Part shown: positions 26,486 through 33,165 of the stretch, one piece after another | Numbering within the stretch: position 1 is the first letter of the stretch | Layout of the letters: each line of letters begins with the position of its first letter | Assembly: GCF_003935375.1 (NCBI RefSeq) | Contig: NZ_RHQM01000016.1 | Location: forward strand, 103,222-138,704 | Reading direction: 5' to 3' | Length of the DNA stretch: 35,483 nt | Origin: Stutzerimonas xanthomarina | GTDB taxonomy: Bacteria; Pseudomonadota; Gammaproteobacteria; Pseudomonadales; Pseudomonadaceae | Notes under the pieces: generated by a model | Databases searched by the model: none | What the model was told of the DNA's origin: nothing | The model's input: the letters and a program-made list of their open reading frames with translations, nothing else | Translations under genes and position numbers: made by a program

Positions 26486-27001
26486 ATGACCAGAGCAACC
26501 AAAACAATTTTCTCGTGCGCATTCGCCTTGCTGTTCGGAGTAGCGGCTAACCTAGCGCTTGCCGCCGAAGGCGAAAACTTCGTCGACGAGGCTTCGGCCA
26601 AAGGTATTGCAGAAATCGAAACGGCGAAGATGGCCCTGGACAAGGGTACGTCGGAGGATGTGAAGCAATTCGCCAAGATGATGATCGACGACCACACCAA
26701 GGCCAATCAGGAGCTTGCGCAACTGGCCCAGGCCAAAGACCTGGAAATGTCCGACGAGGCCACGCTGATGGACAAGGCCAAAGCCATGATCCTGAAGCTG
26801 CGTGATGGCGAGAATTTCGACGAAGCCTACGCCAACAATCAGGTCGTCGCTCACGAGCAGACCATCGAGATGTATCAGGACTACGTGGAGGGTGGCGAGA
26901 ACGCCGACCTGAAGCAGTTCGCTCAAAAAACGCTGCCGAAGCTGGAAGAGCATCTCAAGCAGGCCAAGGACCTTCAGGCCAAGCACGGCGCCAAAGACTG
27001 A
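26486..27001 (+). CDS. DUF4142 domain-containing periplasmic protein
   Basis: A 171-residue protein with a signal peptide (about 1-26, ending LALA before AEGE). The mature part is a single helical DUF4142 domain (FVDEASAKGIAEIETAKMALDKGTSEDVKQFAKMMIDDHTKANQEL, split). The family is ferritin-like in fold, though no metal-binding role is shown here. Such proteins are often stress-induced; I see no specific promoter. AAGGAG is well placed before the ATG. It is convergent with ung. Confidence 0.85.
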   Translation: MTRATKTIFSCAFALLFGVAANLALAAEGENFVDEASAKGIAEIETAKMALDKGTSEDVKQFAKMMIDDHTKANQELAQLAQAKDLEMSDEATLMDKAKAMILKLRDGENFDEAYANNQVVAHEQTIEMYQDYVEGGENADLKQFAQKTLPKLEEHLKQAKDLQAKHGAKD

Positions 27002-27009
27002 CCAAAACC

Positions 27010-27038
27010 TAGCCCGATACCGCCTGGGTGTCGGGCTA
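27010..27038. terminator. Hairpin between DUF4142 gene and ung (possible bidirectional terminator)
   Basis: TAGCCCGATAC, loop of 7, GTGTCGGGCTA: an 11-bp stem with one G-T pair. It fills the gap between the two convergent genes and includes the ung stop codon. Flanks are A-rich on both sides (CAAAACC before, AAACC after), giving at most a weak T-run in either direction. Confidence 0.55.
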
Positions 27039-27731
27039 AACCTCAGCCGGAAGCTGCCAGTCGATCACCTGCATCCCCTGCTGCCTGAGAAACTGGTTGG
27101 CGCGACTGAAGTGACCGTTACCGATGAATCCGCGGTGCGCCGAGAGCGGCGAAGGATGCACCGACTTCAGCATCAGATGCCGCGTGGCGTCTATCAGTTT
27201 CGATTTGGATTGCGCATGGGCGCCCCAAAGCATGAATACCAGGTGCGGACGCCGCTCGCTGACCACCTCAATGATTCGATCGGTGAATAGCTGCCACCCC
27301 GCTTTGGCATGCGAACCGGCGATACCCTGTTCCACGGTGAGCGAAGTATTGAGCAATAGCACGCCCTGTTCTGCCCAGTGCTGCAGATAGCCATGCCGAG
27401 GGATATCAAGATTCAAGTCGCGCTTGAGTTCCTTGAAGATGTTCTGCAGTGACGGCGGTGGTGCCACGCCCGGCTGTACCGAAAAGCAAAGCCCATGGGC
27501 CTGACCGGCACCGTGGTAGGGGTCCTGCCCAAGGATCACTACCTTGACCTGATCGAGCGGCGTGGAATTGAGCGCGTTGAAGATCATCGGCCCCGGCGGA
27601 AATATCACCTTGCCCGCAGCCTTCTCTCGCCGAAGGAAAGCGCCAAGCTCAAGCATGTATGGCTTGTCGAACTCCTCGCGCAGCGCTTCTTTCCAGCCAG
27701 CCTCCAGCCTGATGCGATCGTCTTGAGTCAT
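27036..27731 (-). CDS. ung: Uracil-DNA glycosylase
   Basis: Ung removes uracil from DNA as the first step of base excision repair. The protein has 231 residues, normal for family 1. The water-activating loop GQDPYHG has D70, and the C-terminal [11 protein letters not shown] motif supplies the catalytic histidine. The start at 27731 is an ATG. The 251-bp gap upstream (27732-27982) contains the divergent promoter region and no gene that I can support. Confidence 0.97.
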   Translation of the reverse strand: MTQDDRIRLEAGWKEALREEFDKPYMLELGAFLRREKAAGKVIFPPGPMIFNALNSTPLDQVKVVILGQDPYHGAGQAHGLCFSVQPGVAPPPSLQNIFKELKRDLNLDIPRHGYLQHWAEQGVLLLNTSLTVEQGIAGSHAKAGWQLFTDRIIEVVSERRPHLVFMLWGAHAQSKSKLIDATRHLMLKSVHPSPLSAHRGFIGNGHFSRANQFLRQQGMQVIDWQLPAEV

Positions 27732-27982
27732 GAGCTGTTTCCGGATGGCGTAGCCGCCGAACCCTAAAAAACGCCATCATGGTTGTCAACTGCAAACCGG
27801 CGAAATCACGGCGTCACCGCAAGATCCACCCTCCCTCCTTTAGTCATAATCGCACCTGGCTCACGTACTGACGCCGGCGCCGCCTTCGAGCAGCACATAA
27901 AGAGTGACGCACGCACCGGCGGCAGGGTAAAAAAGCTAACTGCCAATAAACCAATAACAAAAGCTATAACAAGGAACATGCT

Positions 27983-29227
27983 ATGAACCGGATCACCCTT
28001 CTGGCGCTAGGGCTGGGGTTCTGTCTTACGGCTCAGGCTGCTGACCCCATCACGCTCGGCCTCAATTACCCCCGTACCGGCAGCTACAAGGAAGAAGGCC
28101 TTGCACAAATGCGCGGAGCCTTGTTGGCAATCGACGAGATCAACGAGGCGGGCGGTGTTCTGGGCCGCCCGCTACGCCTGATCAGCCGCAATACCGCATC
28201 CCGCCCCGAAAAGGCCGTTGCCAACGTCGACAAGATGGCGGATGAAGGCGTCGCCATGCTGTTCGGCGGCGTATCCAGCGCGGTGGCCATTGCCGCGAGC
28301 AAGCGCGCCAAGGAGCGGGGGCTGCTCTACTTCGGCACCCTGACCTACTCCAACGACACAACCGGCAAGGATGGCCACCGTTACATGTTCCGCGAGTGCA
28401 ATAACGCATGGATGAGCGCGCGGGTGCTGGGGCAGTATCTGAACGACAAAATGCCCGGCAAGACCTATTTCTACATCACCTCCGACTATACCTGGGGCCA
28501 CACCAGCGAGAGCTCGCTGCGCCAGGCGACCGGCACCGTCGACCAGAACAAGCACCAGGGGGTCAAGACGGCCTTCCCCGGCGCGCGCCTGTCCGACTAC
28601 CGCGCGGCGCTGGAAAAGGCGGCCAACAGCGGTGCCGAGGTACTGGTGCTGGTCCTGTTTGGCGAAGACATGGTGCGAGCCATGCGTATCGCCGACGAAC
28701 TCGACTTGAACAAGAAGATGCAGATTGCGGTTCCTAATCTGACGCAGTCCATGGTCGAACTGGCCGGCCCGGACATCATGCGCGGCGTGCTCGGCACCGA
28801 ACCCTGGACCTGGCGCGTACCCGAGCTCGAGGGATCCGAACGCGGCAAGGCATTCGTACGCGACTTCGGTGAGCGTTACCAGACGCACCCATCAAGCTCC
28901 GCGGCCTCGGCCTACAGCATCGTCTATCAGTGGGCAGATGCCGCCACTCGCGCCAAGAGCATCGGCAGCGAGCAAGTCATCGCGGCCCTGGAAAACCACA
29001 GCTACAGCCTGCTCAAGGATCAGCAGCAGTGGCGCGAGTTCGACCACCAGAACGTGCAGACCGTCTATGCCATTCAGGTAAAGCCACGCGAAGAAGTGCT
29101 CAAGGATCGCTTCAAGCAGGACTATTTCGAGATCGTCCACCGTTTATCCGGCGAGCAGGCTGCGCCGTCGCTGGCCGAATGGCAGGAAGAGCGTCGCGCG
29201 GGCGGGCAGCCGGCTAGGCTACAGTGA
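27983..29227 (+). CDS. ABC-type periplasmic substrate-binding protein (branched-chain amino acid/urea type)
   Basis: A 414-residue protein with a signal peptide (1 to about 19, ending TAQA) and a type I periplasmic binding fold (Peripla_BP_6). Visible blocks are LGLNYPRTGSYKEEGLAQMRGALLAIDEINEAGGVLGRPL (split), MLFGGVSSAVAIA and YFYITSDYTWGH. Relatives bind branched-chain amino acids, urea or short amides. No permease or ATPase gene is adjacent, so it is an orphan that may serve a distant transporter or a sensor kinase. AAGGAAC lies before the ATG. A hairpin follows the stop. Confidence 0.8.
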   Translation: MNRITLLALGLGFCLTAQAADPITLGLNYPRTGSYKEEGLAQMRGALLAIDEINEAGGVLGRPLRLISRNTASRPEKAVANVDKMADEGVAMLFGGVSSAVAIAASKRAKERGLLYFGTLTYSNDTTGKDGHRYMFRECNNAWMSARVLGQYLNDKMPGKTYFYITSDYTWGHTSESSLRQATGTVDQNKHQGVKTAFPGARLSDYRAALEKAANSGAEVLVLVLFGEDMVRAMRIADELDLNKKMQIAVPNLTQSMVELAGPDIMRGVLGTEPWTWRVPELEGSERGKAFVRDFGERYQTHPSSSAASAYSIVYQWADAATRAKSIGSEQVIAALENHSYSLLKDQQQWREFDHQNVQTVYAIQVKPREEVLKDRFKQDYFEIVHRLSGEQAAPSLAEWQEERRAGGQPARLQ

Positions 29228-29232
29228 CAGAA

Positions 29233-29270
29233 CGATGGAGCACCTGGGACAGTACCCGGGGGCTCCATCG
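29233..29270 (+). terminator. Hairpin after the binding-protein gene
   Basis: CGATGGAGC and GCTCCATCG form a perfect 9-bp stem around an inner TGGG/CCCG stem. It starts five bases after the stop codon. The absence of a T-run makes it a possible rather than typical terminator. Confidence 0.5.
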
Positions 29271-29326
29271 GGTCGTCTGACCGACCGGAACGCTGCAACC
29301 TCGCTGCATTGAAGGACTCTCAAGAG

Positions 29327-29347
29327 GAGCGACGTTACCGGTCGCTC
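29327..29347 (+). repeat. Small hairpin in the leader of the enoyl-CoA hydratase gene
   Basis: GAGCGAC, loop of seven, GTCGCTC: a perfect 7-bp stem ending 36 bases before the start codon. It may be chance. Its position in the leader would allow a role in translation or mRNA stability. Confidence 0.3.
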
Positions 29348-29383
29348 GTCAGCGGAGCCCTGAAACGCACGAGGATTTCGACC

Positions 29384-30202
29384 ATGAGCACTGCAGTAGA
29401 GCCCTACCAAGCCGGTGTCTTCGACCTGACCCACAAGCTGACCGTGGAAAAGCATGGTCACACCGCCCTCATCACGATCAATCACCCGCCTGCCAACACC
29501 TGGGACCGCGAGTCGCTCATCGGGCTCAAGCAGATCATCGACCATCTGAACCACGATGACGAAATCTACGCACTGGTGATCTGCGGTCAGGGCGAGAAGT
29601 TCTTCAGCGCGGGGGCGGACCTGAAACTCTTCGCTGACGGCGATCGCATCCGAGCCCGGGAAATGGCCCGCCGCTTTGGCGAAGCCTTTGAGGCGCTGCG
29701 CGATTTCCGCGGTGTCTCCATCGCTGCAATCAACGGATTCGCCCTTGGCGGGGGCCTGGAATGCGCACTGGCCTGCGACCTGCGCATCGCCGAGCAGCAG
29801 GCGCAAATGGGCTTGCCGGAGGCATCGGTGGGCCTGCTGCCCTGTGCGGGCGGCACCCAGGCACTGGCCTGGCTGGTGGGCGAAGGCTGGGCCAAACGCA
29901 TGATCCTCTGTGGCGAGCGCATCACGGCAGAAACTGCGCTGCGCATCGGACTGGTGGAGCAGGTGGTCGAGCCCGGCCAGTCGCGTGGCCACGCATTGAT
30001 GCTCGCATCCCGGGTCGCGCGGCAAAGCCCTGTTGCGGTGCGTGCCATCAAGCCGTTGATCGACGCGGCCCGTAAACGGGTGCCCAATACGCTTGCCGCC
30101 GCCGAGCGCGAGGCCTTCGTCGAGCTGTTCGAGGCCGACGACACCCTGGAGGGTGTCAATGCGTTCCTCGAGAAGCGCGACCCTCGCTGGCGCAACCGAT
30201 GA
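29384..30202 (+). CDS. Enoyl-CoA hydratase/isomerase family protein
   Basis: A 272-residue crotonase-fold enzyme from the ATG at 29384 (GAGGA upstream; an earlier in-frame start at 29309 is less likely). Both glutamates used in water addition to 2-enoyl-CoA are present: E126 in GGGLECALACD and E146 in GLPEASVGL. The oxyanion-hole block FSAGADLKLF is near 74-83. It probably hydrates an enoyl-CoA in fatty acid or branched-chain amino acid breakdown. The next gene, 58 bp on, encodes another crotonase-fold enzyme and is likely co-transcribed. Confidence 0.88.
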   Translation: MSTAVEPYQAGVFDLTHKLTVEKHGHTALITINHPPANTWDRESLIGLKQIIDHLNHDDEIYALVICGQGEKFFSAGADLKLFADGDRIRAREMARRFGEAFEALRDFRGVSIAAINGFALGGGLECALACDLRIAEQQAQMGLPEASVGLLPCAGGTQALAWLVGEGWAKRMILCGERITAETALRIGLVEQVVEPGQSRGHALMLASRVARQSPVAVRAIKPLIDAARKRVPNTLAAAEREAFVELFEADDTLEGVNAFLEKRDPRWRNR

Positions 30203-30260
30203 CCGCCGTACCAAACGCAGCCTTACAGGACCTGCCCACCAATCCGGCGCCGAGGATCAC

Positions 30261-31367
30261 ATGCACGTCACCTTCGAAGAACGCCCCGCCCTGCATGGCA
30301 TGCGAATAGCCATTGTCACCCTGGATGCCGCGCAGCAACTCAACGCCCTGAGTCTGCCGATGATCGACGCACTGCTTGACCAGCTTGGCCGCTGGGCCAA
30401 CGAGCCGGCAGTCGCCTGCGTGCTGTTACGCGGGAACGGTGCCAAGGCGTTCTGCGCCGGTGGCGACGTACGCCGCCTTGCAGAGGCCTGCCGAGGCGAG
30501 CCCGGAACGGTGCCGGCCTTGGCCGAGCGTTTCTTTGCCGACGAGTACCGCCTCGTCCACCTGCTGCACCATTACCCGAAGCCGCTGATCTGCTGGGGCC
30601 ATGGCTACGTGATGGGCGGCGGTATGGGGCTCCTGCAGAGCGCGACGATCCGCATCGTTACACCGGATAGTTGGCTGGCGATGCCGGAAGTCGCCATCGG
30701 CCTGCATACGGATGTCGGCGCGAGCTGGTTCCTTCCTCGCCTGGCTGGCAAGCTGGGTCTGTTTCTGGGCCTCACCGGCACGCGGGTGAATGCCTGCGAT
30801 GCACTGGACATCGGTCTTGCCGACCGCTGCCTGATGGACGAGCAACAGCCCGAACTCATCGAGGGACTGGTCCAGATCAACTGGCAGGACCAGGCGCACA
30901 GCCAGCTGCACAGTCTGTTGCGGGCCTTGTCCAGGCACGCCACTGAACAGCTGCCCGCACCCAGGTTGCTGCCACGACGAGAGCGGATCGATGAACTGCT
31001 GGACGTGGCTGAGCTCGCGCATGCATGGCAGGCCTTGGCCGCGTTGCAGGATGATTCTGACGAAGTAATCGCGCACGCCGCTCGCAGCCTGCGCGACGGA
31101 TGCCCACTGAGCGCCCATCTCGCCTGGCGACAGCAGGAGAAAGGCCGGAAGCTGTCGCTGGGCCAGGCATTGCAGATGGAGTACGCGCTAAGCCTGAATT
31201 GCTGTCGCCACCCGGAGTTCGCCGAAGGCGTCCGTGCCCGCTTGATCGACAAGGACAATAGGCCAGGCTGGCATTGGCCGGACGCCCACCACGTTCCGCC
31301 AGCGGTGGTCGAGGCGCACTTCGAGCCGACTTGGGAAGGGGATCATCCACTGACCGGCCTGGCCTGA
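30261..31367 (+). CDS. Enoyl-CoA hydratase/isomerase family protein, probable 3-hydroxyisobutyryl-CoA hydrolase
   Basis: A 368-residue crotonase-superfamily protein, the longer form typical of 3-hydroxyisobutyryl-CoA hydrolase, which frees 3-hydroxyisobutyrate in valine catabolism. The block GYVMGGGMGLL (116-126) is followed by MPEVAIGLHTDVG with E143 and D151, the acidic pair used by the hydrolase; the usual PDVG is TDVG here. The C-terminal extension beyond 260 also fits. It starts at the ATG at 30261; further upstream codons are open but not family-like. The pairing with an enoyl-CoA hydratase suits the valine route. Confidence 0.8.
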   Translation: MHVTFEERPALHGMRIAIVTLDAAQQLNALSLPMIDALLDQLGRWANEPAVACVLLRGNGAKAFCAGGDVRRLAEACRGEPGTVPALAERFFADEYRLVHLLHHYPKPLICWGHGYVMGGGMGLLQSATIRIVTPDSWLAMPEVAIGLHTDVGASWFLPRLAGKLGLFLGLTGTRVNACDALDIGLADRCLMDEQQPELIEGLVQINWQDQAHSQLHSLLRALSRHATEQLPAPRLLPRRERIDELLDVAELAHAWQALAALQDDSDEVIAHAARSLRDGCPLSAHLAWRQQEKGRKLSLGQALQMEYALSLNCCRHPEFAEGVRARLIDKDNRPGWHWPDAHHVPPAVVEAHFEPTWEGDHPLTGLA

Positions 31368-31378
31368 ATGCCCTCTCA

Positions 31379-31786
31379 TCACCGATAGTAGTGCTGACGG
31401 CCGCCCCTATCGTAATGCGGCCGTAGCCGATGATCGCGCCCATCCCTGATCAGCGGCGGACGCTGCTGGCGATGTTCCTGGCGCCAGTAGCCACGTCGCT
31501 CGAAGCCGCGATGGCGGTCGTAGTATTGCGGCGGAAGCTGACTCTGATAACGCGGCGGCAGGTTGCGCGGGTACTGCGGATAGTGGGAATAAGGGCTTCG
31601 CGGGTCGTATTGATGCGGACGGTTGTGCTGACGATAGTCCCGGTCATAGTGTCGCGGCCCCGGGTTGTAGTAGCGCGGACTCTCCGCCTGGAAGACCCAG
31701 ACGCCGTCTCGCCGCTCCGCATGGGCCTGCAGGCTCATGCCCAGACCGACACAGAGCAGAATAAGCAGTGAAGAACGAATGCTCAT
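31379..31786 (-). CDS. Secreted Tyr/Arg/His/Pro-rich protein of unknown function
   Basis: A 135-residue protein with a clear signal peptide (MSIRSSLLILLCVGLGM, cleavage near QAHA). The mature part is strongly biased to Arg, Tyr, His, Pro and Gln, with repeated short motifs such as YYNPGPRHYDRDY, PRNLPPRYQSQLPPQYYDR and HYDRGGRQHYYR. It contains no cysteine after the signal and no recognised domain, so it is probably disordered and basic. The start at 31786 has a strong GGAGGTGG ribosome site; a longer reading to 31921 is not supported. It is convergent with the upstream hydrolase gene (11-bp gap) and divergent from rsxA. Confidence 0.75.
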   Translation of the reverse strand: MSIRSSLLILLCVGLGMSLQAHAERRDGVWVFQAESPRYYNPGPRHYDRDYRQHNRPHQYDPRSPYSHYPQYPRNLPPRYQSQLPPQYYDRHRGFERRGYWRQEHRQQRPPLIRDGRDHRLRPHYDRGGRQHYYR

Positions 31787-32008
31787 GGAAACCACCTCCG
31801 ATGGCGTCACAGGCTTCGATTCATCAGACCACAACCGTGAGACAGCTGCAGAAACAGCGGACAACCGGCAGCTCTGACACGACGTCATGCGTCGCGCGAG
31901 GACCGCGACGGGCCGCCGCACCTTGTATGGCTGCCGCTGCTTCCCGATAATAGCGGCCCTTTAGCCCCACGGCTCTCGCAGAGCGGACGGAACGGGAATA
32001 GACCCTAG

Positions 32009-32593
32009 ATGACCGAACTCGCCCTGATCATGGTTAGCGCCATCCTGGTCAACAATTTCGTACTGGTGCAGTTCCTCGGTCTGTGCCCGTTCATGGGCGT
32101 CTCGAAGAAGATCGAGACCGCCATCGGCCTGTCGCTGGCCACCACCTTCGTGCTGACGCTTGCTGCCATGTGCAGCTACCTCGTCCAGCAGTATGTGCTC
32201 AAGCCGCTGGACCTCGAGTTTCTACGCACCATCAGTTTCATTCTGGTGATCGCGGTGACCGTTCAGTTCACCGAGATGGTGGTGAACAAGACCAGTCCGC
32301 TGCTGTACCGCGTACTCGGCATCTTTCTGCCGCTGATCACCACCAACTGCATCGTGCTCGGCGTGGCGCTGCTCAATGCCAACAAGGCCGAATTCACCTT
32401 TCTTACCGCCACCGTCAACGGCTTCGCCGCAGGGCTGGGCTTTTCCCTGGTGCTCGTACTGTTCGCCGCCATGCGCGAGCGCATCGCCATTGCCGACGTG
32501 CCGAAGTCGTTCCAGGGCGCGGCGATCGGCATGGTCACCGCCGGCCTGATGTCGCTGGCATTCATGGGCTTCACCGGGCTGATCAAGCTATGA
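32009..32593 (+). CDS. rsxA: Electron transport complex subunit RsxA/RnfA
   Basis: RsxA is a six-helix inner-membrane subunit of the Rsx/Rnf complex, which couples NADH and ferredoxin-type electron flow to ion movement; in many gamma-proteobacteria it keeps SoxR reduced. The 194-residue product contains the conserved [20 protein letters not shown] (10-34 region) and [13 protein letters not shown] blocks. It overlaps rsxB by four bases. The upstream 222-bp gap is shared with the divergent secreted-protein gene and shows a TATGGCTG/GATAATAG region but no clear promoter. Confidence 0.96.
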   Translation: MTELALIMVSAILVNNFVLVQFLGLCPFMGVSKKIETAIGLSLATTFVLTLAAMCSYLVQQYVLKPLDLEFLRTISFILVIAVTVQFTEMVVNKTSPLLYRVLGIFLPLITTNCIVLGVALLNANKAEFTFLTATVNGFAAGLGFSLVLVLFAAMRERIAIADVPKSFQGAAIGMVTAGLMSLAFMGFTGLIKL

Positions 32594-33165
32594 GCGCAGT
32601 CGTCATCGCGATCCTCGCCCTGCTCGCCCTGTGCCTGCTCGGCGGCGCCATCCTCGGTTTCGCCGCTGTGCGTTTTCGTGTCGAAGGCGATCCGATCGCC
32701 GAGCAAATCAATTCCCTGCTACCCCAGACCCAATGTGGCCAGTGCGGCTATCCGGGCTGCAAACCCTACGCCGAAGCCATTGCCGGCGGCGACAAGATCA
32801 ACAAGTGCCCACCGGGCGGCGAAGCGACCATCCAGGCCCTGGCCGATCTGCTCGATGTCGAGGCGGAGCCGCTGGATGCCGAGGGTGGCGAAAAGCCGCA
32901 GATGGTCGCCTACATCCGTGAAGCCGAGTGCATCGGCTGCACCAAGTGCATCCAGGCCTGCCCGGTTGACGCCATCGTCGGTGCCCCGCGGCAGATGCAC
33001 ACCGTGATCATTTCCGAGTGCACCGGCTGCGACCTGTGTGTCGAACCCTGCCCGGTGGACTGCATCGACATGATCGAAGTCGGCAGCAACCTGCAGAGCT
33101 GGAAATGGAACCGGCCGCTGGCGCCCGGCCAGCTGATCGCAACTGATCGGGAGCAGGCCGCATGA
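32590..33165 (+). CDS. rsxB: Electron transport complex subunit RsxB/RnfB
   Basis: RsxB is the iron-sulphur subunit. The protein has 191 residues. An N-terminal membrane helix (about 3-26) is followed by the [16 protein letters not shown] cluster, whose fourth cysteine is in NKCPPGG. Two 4Fe-4S ferredoxin motifs follow ([16 protein letters not shown] and [16 protein letters not shown]). ATG at 32590 overlaps the rsxA stop; the rsxB stop overlaps the rsxC start, so the three are translationally coupled. Confidence 0.96.
   Translation: MSAVVIAILALLALCLLGGAILGFAAVRFRVEGDPIAEQINSLLPQTQCGQCGYPGCKPYAEAIAGGDKINKCPPGGEATIQALADLLDVEAEPLDAEGGEKPQMVAYIREAECIGCTKCIQACPVDAIVGAPRQMHTVIISECTGCDLCVEPCPVDCIDMIEVGSNLQSWKWNRPLAPGQLIATDREQAA

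Noticed and set aside
27732..27982. Possible sigma-54 site (TGGCTCACGTACTGAC) before the binding-protein gene
   Set aside because: The -12 element does not match TTGC and the spacing is not right.
32083..32589. Upstream extension of rsxB inside rsxA
   Set aside because: RsxB homologues start at the membrane helix MSAVVIAIL, and the ATG at 32590 overlaps the rsxA stop as usual; the extension is only an open frame.
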